Below, one piece after another: positions 12,438 to 23,900 of a stretch of DNA of 64,000 nucleotides (position 1 is its first letter; each line of letters opens with the position of its first letter). The DNA comes from Pyronema omphalodes (Eukaryota > Ascomycota > Pezizomycetes > Pezizales > Pyronemataceae), in NCBI GenBank assembly GCA_024516155.1, contig JAJJXM010000010.1, positions 682,001 through 746,000 on the forward strand. The letters run 5' to 3'. The position numbers were made by a program, and so were the translations under genes. The notes under the pieces are model-generated. The model ran no database searches. It was not told the DNA's origin and saw nothing but the letters and a program-made list of their open reading frames with translations.

Positions 12438-15400
12438 CTACTCTGCTTTGTTCAAACCCTTTAGGGCTCCAAGGCTCAAAGCCAAACCTTGGCTGCGACT
12501 GCGTATCCTCACAAATCCGGTAATAGGGCCGTTCTCGCCGTCCTTCTCGATGCTCAAGTTTGCCAAAGCATCCTCACCTAGTAATTGTTAGAAAGAAATA
12601 TAATGCAATACGAGAATAACTTACCGAAGACACTTCTGGCGTAGAGGTTGGCACTGAGGAACTGGCAGTCTCCCTTGAGGGAAGCCTCGGGAGTGAGACA
12701 GGCCATGTTGGTATTCTTCATCAACTGGGCAAGGAAATCACGAAGGGTCTTTGCTTTGCTGTTGATGTTGACCTTGTTCTCCCACTCGAACTCGGTCCAC
12801 ATAGTGCGGAACTGAGACTCTGTACAGTATGCGGGCTTGATGTAGTCCATAATGTCGACATGGACGTCGTTGAGGATGACAACCTTGGTGTCAGTGGATG
12901 ATGCACCGTCGTAGACAACGTTTCCGAAGATCACACCGGTGTCGGTGGAAGAAACCTTAATGGTGCACTGAACCTTCTGGAAAGAGCGAGGTCCAAGGTT
13001 CTGAGTGGAAGGCTTCTCGATAACCTTAAGATCTCCCAAGGTTGCAAACTCAACGGTGAGGTTCTGAAGGGTCTCAACGGTCTGGTTGACCAATAAAACG
13101 TCAAGGATAATGTCGAATTGGTGAACCTGGACGGTAGCCTCGGCGTAGACAGGGTCAGAGAAACCGGTAAGCTGAACAACACGGGAGAGCTTAGAGCTCA
13201 AATCCTCAGTAACCGAATCGGCACCGGTCGCCTTCATCAAATCAGATCCAGCGTCCTCCTCAAGACCAGCCGTCTTCTTGCCAAGCTGACGAATGTTAAG
13301 GACATCATCAACCTGGGTCATGTTCTTTGAGATCTTTCCAGCCTCAGCTTCGTTGCGCTTCTTCTCCTCAGCTTGGACCATGGCGCGGAAAGCAGACCGG
13401 GTGTCCTGCAGGAAGACCTTCTCGACAATCTCCTTCTTCTCCTCAAACTCGGCGAGTGACCGGACACAGCACATGATGCGGTCGATACTGTCCTCATCGA
13501 TAGGAGCCTTAACGAAGGGACTCTGACCAACACGAACAATGCTGATCATAATCAACATTGCCTCTGCCTTGAGAGCGTTCGTGCGGGCAATATCGGTAGA
13601 GAGCTCTGCGTGGCGCATGACTAACTTAGCAAGGGTAGAAGCAAGAATAGTAGAAAGGTAGTATTCTCCATCCAAAATCAGAGAACGGAGAGGGGGCTTC
13701 GATGCAGCCTTGACTGCCTCCAACTTTGCGGCGGCGGAGGCTTCGCTAGTGAGAGCGCTCTCAGTTGCGTAAGTTCCGTCGGCAAGAACCTTTCTGGATC
13801 CGCTGGGAGCAGAAGTGTTTCCTCCATTATTCTGATCGGCGGTCTCTCCATCGGGCTGCTCGTCCAAAAGACGCTGCTCAGAGGCCAAGATGGGAATCTC
13901 TCCCAAGCTTGCCCGGATTCCCTTCCAAGCACCCTTGATATCCTTCAACTCCGTGCAGTATTCACCGATAATCCACAAGACACTACGGTATACCTTTGCA
14001 GAGCGGACCTCGGTTAGGGTGTTCATAAGTCTCTCGACAATTGATGGCCGCAAGGCGGGGAATCTCTCGACGACTTCCTTCACAAACGCAATCACATCAA
14101 CAGACGAAGCACTGTTGAATTCGCTGAGGTAGTCGATGAGCAAGCTAACAGCGCTGGAAGCCGCCTCCGGGGACTTGATGGTACAAGAGTGAATGGCGTG
14201 GATCAAAAGCTGTCTGTATTCGTTGTTCTTCTCATAGTCGTGGTCCACAGTCTTAACAATTTCCTTTTTCAGCAGCATTGTAACCTCCTCAATGTTCTTG
14301 CTCGAAACCATGTCCATCGCAATGTCCAATGCTTTCTTGCGTACATCAAGATCAGGACTCGACAATACCCGGAGAATATCCATGGCAAGTCCACCAAGCA
14401 TGCCATCGTTCTTTTTCCGTAGAACATCGACCTTCTCCAAAACAATAAGCTTGACGTTGTTGTCGGATTCCTTAATAGCAAGCTCGATAAATTTAGAGGC
14501 AGCCGCTTTAATAGCAACCGGGCTGGAGGATAGTGAGCTCAAAGTGGTAGCGGCCTCGTAAATAACGGTATTGGATGAAGCTTCGAGGAGATCGAAAATC
14601 AACGCTAAATACTTGGGCTGCACCTCAGTCAGCATTTATATTTACTCCGAGAGTAAAAAATCCAACCTTGTCATCGGGGTTCTCTACTGCATCCTTGCGG
14701 ATGAACTCGATCACCACTAACTGCATCAACTCATCCAACTGAGGCACATTCTCGAGAGTGCTCTCCAAGTAGACCCGAGCATTTTCGGGGGAGATTGCGC
14801 TCAGCGCAGCGAATGCGTTACGCCTGCAAGTGTGGTCGTGCTCGGACTGTAGGAAGGTGAGGATAAGATCTGGAGCATCGGGAATGAGCTGAGGGGAGTG
14901 TTGGTAGATGGAGGAAACGGCGAACACGGCGTTCTTTCGTGCGTAGGTGTGACGGTGTTCTAGCAAACATTTCCGGACGGTGGTCATGAGAGGTTCTAGA
15001 ATCTCAGGCTCTTTAATCTTGCAAAGGAAACGTAGGGTGATAGCGCTGATGTATTCGTTATGCGATTTGAGGTCGTTAAGGATAGCATCACTATCGCTCT
15101 TAGCCTCATATTTACCACCAATATTCCAGAGCACCTACCAAATCAAGATCATCTCCTGCTTAAGCTTCCCTGATGCGTCATACTTCGGACAAATTTCGTA
15201 GTAGAGGTATAATAGCTTCTTCAATGCGGAATTTGAGCTCTTCGATACAGCATTGATAACGGGCATGAGGAGCTGTGGAAGTGGGTCGCCGTTGAGCATC
15301 ATAGTGAGAATCATTCGCATTGTCTCCTGTTTGCTCTCATCTGTACCCTTCTCGAGCTGTGTCCGAAGCTGCTGTGGTGTTGGCCTATCAACACCATGAT

Positions 15401-15443
15401 CCATATGGACCATGGAATATGTGGTGTCTAGAAACGTCGGCAT
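12438..15443 (-). CDS. SEC26: Coatomer subunit beta (COPI)
   Basis: Beta-COP, part of the F-subcomplex of the COPI coat, needed for Golgi-to-ER retrograde and intra-Golgi transport. Exons: 15443-15139, 15090-14667, 14623-12625, 12577-12438; 955 aa, the normal family length. The N-terminal HEAT/armadillo solenoid begins [17 protein letters not shown] and includes [18 protein letters not shown] and [18 protein letters not shown]. The first intron is recognised because removing 48 nt restores [19 protein letters not shown] in place of an in-frame stop. The C-terminal appendage ends [10 protein letters not shown]. The 5' splice site of intron 2 (GTTGGA) is weak, but the join [16 protein letters not shown] fits the family. 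Confidence 0.95.
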
Positions 15444-16223
15444 AATGAACAGTGGTGGTCGTGATTAGGTCGCGGGTATGGTTGCGTATTGCTGGCTGCT
15501 CGGAGGTGTCTGTAGTTCACCAGGGGTAGCAGCTTCTTGGTGTTGGGGAGCTAATGAACGCTGCTCGAAGCTCGGGTAACTGTTCGGAATTGCAGCACAG
15601 CTCAACCGGTCCGGAACCGTTTAGGTAGATGAATATCGGTATCGAAGCTTATGGCGATGGGTTAGATGTTTGTAGTGGGGCGGAGAGACACTCTGGTCAA
15701 TTGTGGTAACTGGAGGAATTGACGAGTTGCAAGGGTATATCTTGGCGTTCTGACAGATACCCTACGCTGGAGCACTGTGGGGATGGGGAGCTCTTCTCAA
15801 TAGCAACGGCTCCGCTTCGAGAGCTATGTGCCCACAATGCTACTTTATACAGCCGATACTCCCCGCCTATCGGCATAGGCCTGAAGCTACAAAAAGAGCA
15901 CGAGCCACGATACCCCGCTATGACTCGGGTAATTGCTAAGACTCGACAAGAACCGAGATTTTGAGTAAGAAATCAATTATGATAAGCTAACCTCAGCTAG
16001 ACGCGATCCGCGCGTACTGTACGCGCCAAAACTGGGTATCTAACTATTTACGACTTTTGAAAATTCTCATATGTGGCTCCAGATGCTGTAACCACGCTCC
16101 GTGGTTTAAAAATCATAAAGCATTTAAACACCGCTGAATACTACTTAACCACCACACCGAACACCGAGCCTCCCAAACAAACATGATATTTAACAGAAAG
16201 AAAAAAGTCCTCGCAAAATCCAT
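15444..16223. other. SEC26 5' region and ProRS 3' region
   Basis: 780 bp with no supported gene. A small open frame at 15719-15964 lacks family motifs and is probably chance. Expected to hold the SEC26 promoter. Confidence 0.55.
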
Positions 16224-18755
16224 CTAGTAAGAGCGTCCGAATAAAGTGTAGTGCTTGGCGTTCTCACCACACTGGACACACTTGGTAACACCAGGAACAA
16301 TCTTATGCTCACCCTGGGGCTGCTCGAAAGGAATACACAAACTCTTGGCTCCCATGGAAGGAGCTCTAGAATCCTCAGGAGAGTCGGCGTCGACACGGCC
16401 CTTGGAGTTCTCCTTAACCTCATCCTCACACTCCTCAGAGTCACAGTGAGCCATGAGGACAACGTTCTTGTTGTCCAAAGCAGGGACAACCTCATCCCAG
16501 GTCTTGCAGATCTTGATGTTGTCGTCGAAAGACTTCTTAGCCTTGTTGTACATGTCCTGGTGCATGGTGTCGAGAAGGGTCTGAATCTGGCCAGAAATAT
16601 TCTCAAGGGCAACGCTGTCCTTAGCACCAGTGTCACGACGGACGGTGACGGCCTGCTTCTTCTCCATGTCCTTAGGACCGAACTCCAAACGGACGGGGAC
16701 ACCCTTCAACTCCCAGTCGTTAAACTTGTAACCAGGAGAGTAAGTATCACGGACATCGGCGAAAGCACGGATACCAGCATCCTTGAGCTCCTTTTCAAGG
16801 TCCAATACAGCGTCCAAGAGAGTCTTGCGCTGCTCGTCGGTAGTCTTGGCAGTAATTCCACAAGGGACAATAACAACCTGGTACTGAGCGGCGTTGGGGG
16901 GAAGAACCAATCCCTTGTTGTCACCATGGACCATCACCATGACTCCAATAACACGGGTGGAAAGACCCCAAGAGTTTTGCCAGACGTGGAGCTTCTTCTG
17001 GTCCTCGGGCATACCGTCCTTCCAGCTAGGATCTTCAACGGTGATGTTGAACATCTTGGAGAAGTTCTGTCCAAGACAGTGGGAGGTGGCACCCTGGATA
17101 CCACGTCCAGTTGCAGGGATGTATCCTTCACAGGTGGTGGTGTAGAGACCTCCAGCAAACTTCTCCTTCTCGGTCTTCTTTCCAGGGATGGTGGGGACGG
17201 CAAGAATGTCACGGTAGACACCCTGGTACCACTCAAGAATCTGCATAACCTCCTCGGAAGCAAGCTTCTCACTCATGTGAGCAGTGTGACCCTCCTGCCA
17301 CAAGAACTCACGGGTACGGAGGAAGGGCTGGGGGTGCTTGAACTCCCATCTGACGACGGAGTTCCACTGGTTAAGACGGAGGGGAAGATCACGGTGAGAT
17401 CTAATCCACTTGGCGTAGTAGGGGTACATGACGGTCTCGGAGGTGGGGCGGATAGCAATGTGCTCCTCAAGGTCGTTCTGACCACTGTTAACTAATTAGT
17501 ATGCTGCAAAAGATACATAGATCAGGATATATTTACGCCTTGGTAACCCAAGCGACCTCAGGGGCGAATCCCTCGATGTGGTCCTTCTCACGCTCAAGAA
17601 CCTTGGCGGAAACAAACATGGGGAAGTAACAGTTCTCAACACCCAATCCCTTGATGCGGGAGTCGAAGTACTTCTGGACCTTCTCCCAGATGGAGTATGA
17701 CCAGGGCTATGGGAAAATTTAGTAGCTGCATTTTGATATAATTCAATGGCCTTATATACCTTGAGAATGTAACATCCAGAGATGTCGTAGTAGTCCAACA
17801 TGTCTCCCTTGGTGAGAACCTGCTGGTACCACCCGGAGAAGTCGGCCTCCTTGGGAACAGTAATTCCAATAAGCTCAGCACCCTCAACAACAGCGGGAGC
17901 CTTGGCCTTTACGGCGGGCTTAGCAACAACCTCCTTGGATGCAGCCTGACTATATCGCGAGATTCTCAGTAATGGAAACAATTACAAAACCATGGGAAAC
18001 GCACACGCTAGCCAAAGAGAAGTCGATGACGGTGAGCTTAACACCGGTGCTCTCAAGGTAGGACTTAATCTCAGATCCAGAGACGAAGGCAGTCTGCTCA
18101 GAGCTGGAGGTGTGGATACCGACTTGCGCGGTGGAGTCCAAAATGCGCTGGTCGAAGGCAACCTGGACAGCGGCGGCGTTCTCCTTGGTAATGGTCAAGG
18201 CGGACACTGTTGTTCAACGTCAGTTAATCTGTTCTCATAAATATACGAGAAAAATCTGTGCGCCATTTTATCGAACATAGATCCGCCCATATGTGGGTGT
18301 ATAAAATCGCCATTCTAGAGTAATAAGAGATTACGCTCTGGTAAACAGAGCATAGGAAAACGCACCATCGGCGGGCTTAGCACCGAGAGCTGCCTGGACA
18401 GCATCTGCCTGGGCGAAACGAGGCTCCTTAACGTCCAAAGCCTTAGCCAAAAGAGCGGAGTTGGTGTCAGAGTCCTCAAGAGCGATGAGAACGATGAGGA
18501 TAGCGGTCTGGGACTTGGGAGTCTCTGAAAACCAAGTCAATTTTTGTTTAAAAAATGCATCTAAAAATGCCAGGCACACGAGATCATACTAGGCTTAAAA
18601 ACGAGGGTCTTGGTAAGAGCGTAGGACTCAGGGAGACCAGAGAGAGACTGAAGCTGAGTCTTCCATTCCGCAGTGTTGCTGCAGGGTCCGTGGGAGACCG
18701 TCTGGGCGCCGTTCAAGGACATCTGGGCGAGTTTGTCTGCAGCTTCGGAGGCCAT
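16224..18755 (-). CDS. Cytosolic prolyl-tRNA synthetase with N-terminal YbaK-like domain
   Basis: Charges tRNA-Pro with proline in the cytosol (class IIa aminoacyl-tRNA synthetase, eukaryotic type). Six exons: 18755-18590, 18524-18366, 18206-18005, 17949-17760, 17706-17537, 17484-16224; 715 aa. Residues about 1-170 form an INS/YbaK-like domain ([11 protein letters not shown], then [17 protein letters not shown]). The synthetase core carries [17 protein letters not shown] (motif 2 region), [16 protein letters not shown] and [15 protein letters not shown] (motif 3 region). The protein ends [15 protein letters not shown], the eukaryotic ProRS C-terminal zinc-like domain with terminal Tyr. The 159-nt third-exon junction (intron 18365-18207) is the longest. 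All phases agree. Whether the N-terminal domain edits Ala-tRNA-Pro is not visible here. Confidence 0.95.
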
Positions 18756-19738
18756 ACGTTTCGTGGATTGATGGATTTCGAAGAAGAACGCTCCCTAAAT
18801 AGCTGACCGTGTTTAAGCGCGAGTTGATGGAGGTAGCGAGATTGAGTCAACACGCTGTGGGGTTAAGGAGGGGTCGTGTTACGGCGAATTCAGTTACTGA
18901 TAAGATCGAAGCAGATAAGATGAACCTGCATGTGGCCCCTCGTCTAGATGTTAGATCCATGTCCACTTTCAAATGTGTTTTCCCTGCACGCGCATGAACT
19001 CTGTCTCGGCGACAGCACCCGCGGCTACTACTCCCAGGCTACTACAGCAGTCGATGTCAGAGGGGGATGGAGAACAAATTTTGTCAACATAATTACCTCA
19101 CTCCATTGGAGTTTTAATTCAGATACATGCGGGGCAGCCGTCGATCGAGGAATGCACAATGATCTACAAATTACGCCAACCGTCATTTTGGAATGTGCAG
19201 CGGTACATACACCATTTAGGCCACATTCAACCACGTATCATTTTTCGATTGAGAGATATCTATCCGAACAGCTCTTTTGCCTTGAATGCAGGTTTCTGAT
19301 GCCAGGCTAGTAATTCCAACTCGATTGGTTCACTCTATGCGCTTGCGTTTATATTAATCAAATAACGAATTGACGAAACGATACAGAGATGGCACTTACT
19401 GGATCCTCATTTTTCTAGATTGAACAGTAAACCCGGATACAACAATAATGGTAATCATTTCGTTCCTCCATTGTGCTTCTGGAGTGTATATCGAGTATTC
19501 CATCTGCAATTGCGAGTGGAGACATTCGTCTCAGGGATTTGCCTAGAGCAGTCGCTTGTGCTCCTGGAACATATCCAACGCTGTAGCGCTTTGTCGGTCA
19601 GACGGTACAATGAGTTGGCACATCACAACCTCGCACTAAGATCTTCGATTTGTTTATATTACAATGGGCTCCGCACTTTCTCTGATCCGTGTACAATAAC
19701 CACGTTTTGAGAAACTTCAGTTCAACTGTGTTGTTCCA
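18756..19738. other. Divergent intergenic region
   Basis: About 980 bp between the ProRS start (minus) and the membrane-protein start (plus). It should hold both promoters. No ORF with recognisable content. Confidence 0.6.
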
Positions 19739-21747
19739 ATGGAGACTATTCTATTATCCTTACTGATTTTCCTCGTCAACTATGTTTCCGGACTTCCAGT
19801 GTCACCCGCTATCCCGATATCGAAACCTCATGATGGTCCATGGAGAGACGAACCCAGAGGTCGTGGAACGTTTGGATTGATGCGTTCATGTGTTCTTACT
19901 CTGACACTTTGTGTTTACACTGGTAAGTACAGGTAACATCTCCTCTAATAAGATGGTCAAACAGCTAACTAAAGAAGCTATTCATCTTAACGTTGATCCG
20001 TCCGGAAAGATAAAAACTCTCTTTAGGAGGAAAGTGTTATGGTCTTTTATAGCCTTGTTTTCACCAGAAATTGTGGTACTTAGCGCCTATCAGCAATGGT
20101 TCCAGACAAAGGAATTGCAAGCCAAGTTCGACAAATATAAGCAGAATGAATCTATGGAACAACAAATAGAAGAAGGAGAGACATTCTCATGTATGAAGAG
20201 ACATAGAAAAGACATGAGCGTGAGTACTGTGTACTTCCCATAGGATTTAACTAAGTAATGCGCCACACAGGTTGGTTGGTTTGTAGTCATGGGCGGTACA
20301 ACTGTCAATGGGCGCCGACATGTCCTAACACCTTTGGGAGCGGAATTTCTCATGAAGCTCGGTCTCTGGAAGCCTTTAGATGCAGCAGTTATTCAGGATA
20401 AAGGAAAGGCAGATTCTATTGCAAAGTTTATCGTTTGCATACAAGCTGCTTGGATGATCGTTCAATGCGGCCTCAGAAAGGTCGCCGGCTTACCTATCAC
20501 CTTGATTGAGCTTAACGCATTGGTGCATGTTATGTGTGCTTTCTTATTGTATTTTTTCTGTAAACATCCTGTTAACTTTATTTATGAGAGGATTCTAACG
20601 ATACGCAGGGTGGAGCAAGCCCTTGAATGTTAAACTGCCGATCGATATCTCGGTAGATGCTACCGATGTGCACGAGAACCTCGAACATGTCCTATTTGCA
20701 TCTGAAATAAAGCGATCATACGGAATTAGACTAGAAATTGCCAAAGAAAAGCCGGAAGACGATAAGATTTACAAACCAGATCATAGCATCTTGCACGGGT
20801 TCTCACACGGATTGTACACAACACTCAGTCTCGGTGGATATTCCGATAAAAGCTTGGAGAGTGGCAAATTCACCATTCAAGAAGATACACACGGGCTACT
20901 TTCCAAATCGCAAAATTTCTCGAACGAAAATTTACCTAAATCAAATCCATCACCAAATAAGAAATACCGTGTCATAGGACAACCAAGAGAGTCTTGGGAA
21001 AGGAATCCATTTAAGGATTGGGGAATAATGAAGGCAAAACAACGAATTCCGGAAGGTGCTTACTTTCATTTTCTTTTACCCGGGCAAAAGATTGTAGAGG
21101 ATTTTGGAGATAAATGTGATGAGAAAAAGCTCATTGATTACGCCATAATCAAGTCTTGCGAACAAAGAAGAGATATAACAGTTGCATTAACTGAAGAGGA
21201 AATTGCTATGCTGTTTGTAGCAGCTAGAGCCGTCGAAGACCCGAAGAATCCATATCAATCACTTGGAAAGCTGACCGGACTCCAAGAGGACCTTCCAACA
21301 ACACCGTGGGGCGACACAAGCTTAGTAACCGATAGAGCGAAGAACCTTTCATTCCCTACCGACCTAGCCAGATCCAAAATCTCTGGAATTCGCCACCCAT
21401 TCGTTTTATTATCAGTTTTGACCCTTCTATACGGCGGCGGATTTTCATCGGCTTGGACTGCGCACTTTCCTAGCAGGGTGGAACAATTAATGTGGAGATA
21501 TGCCTGTGTGGCTTCTACTCTCCCGACGATTATTTGCCTTGCCACATTTATCCTACAGAAGGTGTCTGGCGAAGAATACTATGCTTATCGCGTAGAAAGA
21601 TGGGCAAGATATCTGTCCTATCCGGTTCTGTTTGCGTTTTTTTCGGGGAGGGTTTTCTTAATTGTCGAGTCTTTCATAAGCATTCGGGATCCCCCTCCAA
21701 GGTCGTATGAAACGGTTAAATGGTCTGAGTTTTGGCCGCATTTATGA
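19739..21747 (+). CDS. Uncharacterised fungal multi-pass membrane protein
   Basis: Exons 19739-19922, 19978-20219, 20271-20559, 20609-21747; 617 aa. The N-terminus (METILLSLLIFLVNYVSG) looks like a signal peptide, followed by a hydrophobic segment (LMRSCVLTLTLCVYTAIHL). Then come LWSFIALFSPEIVV, a soluble part with WFVVMGG and FIVCIQAAWMIVQCGLR, and the family mark FFWWSKPLNVKLP at the third splice join. Three C-terminal membrane spans follow, ending YPVLFAFFSGRVFLIVESF, before ISIRDPP. This arrangement recurs in a large family of Pezizomycotina proteins with no assigned function. Some members are annotated only as integral membrane proteins. No catalytic residues can be named. Splicing is supported by frame and by family-like joins. 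Confidence 0.85.
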
Positions 21748-23900
21748 TCGTTCTTATAGCATCTGATGGAAGACTAAATTGATATTGTATTGCGAGCAAA
21801 GTATGCTGGCTATTGGGGACAGGTGATTGGCACTAGCGTCGATGCGGCAGAAACATGTGTGATAGTTCATGACGAATTTTATTTATGCTGATTTCCATTG
21901 GTTCTAATAATGCTATACCTCGTAACCTACGAATAGTTATATATTTCTATCATATGTATTATTCCAGATAGCTTCAATAGGATTGGCTACCCATATCATG
22001 AAGCATAGAGCTATCATACATACTTACATCGTTACTCGAATTCCCACTTTCTAGCCCATATTCGTAATATCCGATAGAGAATTTTATATGATTGTGAAAA
22101 ACTATATATAAAGAAAGAAGAGAAAAATATTAATTACGTGATGTTTCCTTCCCAAATTTGTTATTTCCGAGATCCCTGCTTGCGAATACTCCACTGCCCA
22201 AGGAGACCCCTAATCTGAAACATTTCCTCCGCCTCCGATCCCCTAAGGGCACAAGAGAATGCCGAGGTTTCACAAACTGGCATGGAGTTAGCAGACGAAT
22301 GCCAACAATGAGTTCAAGCTTTAATATCTTCTAAAACTATACCATACCACTGGCAGTCAAGATATGGTGAATTGATACCACACCCGGATCCCCCCTTTTG
22401 CTAATACCTGAATGTCTTAACTTTCTTCACGTACAAGTAATTATGCAAAACTTCCCGAATTTCCCAACATCTGTGACGATTGGATCAAAAGGTTCCTGAT
22501 TCCGGGTTCTCCCTGAGACTGATACCGACCCCTATCCAGACCCAGGCTGGTCCTTAGGCTTTGTCTCCGTCAAACCATCCTCCATGAGAGGTCCGAATTT
22601 AGAAGTTTCCGGAACAAATGGATTTCTATCTTCCTATTCGCTTGTGACTGGGCTATGGAATAGCGTTATTAAACTCGCTGGCTATAGTAAAGATATTGGT
22701 TGTACAAATATTTCGGCTATAGTATTTAGGTGGTACGGAGTAAGTAGTAGGCGCGGATGTCTAAATTCCGGACTTTCCTGCATAGGACGCTTAGCCGTGT
22801 TAGAAGACATGGTATTTTTTGCTGCCGAGGCGTGTCTGAGGTGGATTCACCTTTTTTTCCCCTGGGGTTTATTTGATTTTTAGTGGGGTTTTCTGGCCTT
22901 GACTAGCCAATATACAGCCTGATTTACAAGTGGGTCGGTAAAGCTTCAGATAAACATGGATCATCACAAGGGTTCAGATCTGAAACACGGTGGATCAACA
23001 GAGGGTTTCGATATCAGGCGTTGCTAAATAGAGATTTAATACGATTCCTACGATATGTTTGTGGCAAAAGTCTTGGAATCGGCTGCTCTTGCTAGAAGCT
23101 GGCCGCGGGAATGCTGTGAGGGGATTCCGCAACATCATGGGTTCAGTGGATGATCCGTAAATTTAAAGCCTAAGAATTAGAAGGCTGGGGATTTTCAACA
23201 GCTTATAGATGCAGATTGGAACAATCTAATGTTGGGCACTTGTAGGAGGTTCAAACTTCTTGGCTCTTGAGTACCGGTACACAGGCGGTAGTTCATACAT
23301 TCGGCACCAATTACCGCATAAACGACTGTGGCGACTGATAGCCAGATATAACCTGACCTGTAACTATTCAAAATAGTTCCTGCATTTAGATGCACCGTTT
23401 GGGAAAGGAAGAATGCTGGGTCAATATAAAAATGTGAATTTAGATGCAGGTACAGGCAACGGTCTCGTCGTTTCTGGCCATATCGGAAGGTATTAATATC
23501 GAAACACCAACGCTTCATGATTTTATCTGCAGGGGCAGGCTTCCTTAAGTTTGAGGAATTATAGTGATTATATGGATAAGAATAGCAGCCAATGTGGAGG
23601 AAGTTCCGGGAAGCGCAATAAACCTAGATGACCTAGGGTGAGGATATCCATTACAAAAGAGATCAGAGAACCCCAAATATCTCCGCCTCACAGAACAACC
23701 ACAATCGCTTTTCTACAGTCTTTCCTTGTGGGCCTACTTTGTCCACCTGTGTTCATTCTTTTTCAGAATTGAGACAGTCCTTCGTTCAACTGTACTCTAG
23801 TGTTTCTTTCTTTCTTTTGATCAATAGCGGTGCCAGTAATCGCACGTAACTTTTATTCCTTATATACCACTGCATATCAGCTCGTTATTAATTACAAAAT
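21748..23900. other. Gene-poor intergenic region
   Basis: 2.15 kb between two plus-strand genes. AT-rich, with short open frames on both strands (22584-22883, 23195-23518) that carry no motif or splice partner. I see no gene. The last few hundred bases should be the CFEM gene promoter. Confidence 0.55.

Noticed and set aside
16251..17495. 414-codon open frame on the plus strand
   Set aside because: Antisense shadow of ProRS exon 6. Strong codon bias in the real gene avoids the codons that would create antisense stops. The product has no family sequence.
22584..22883. 99-codon frame in the 22-kb intergenic region
   Set aside because: No motif, no convincing splice sites, and composition like the surrounding noncoding DNA.
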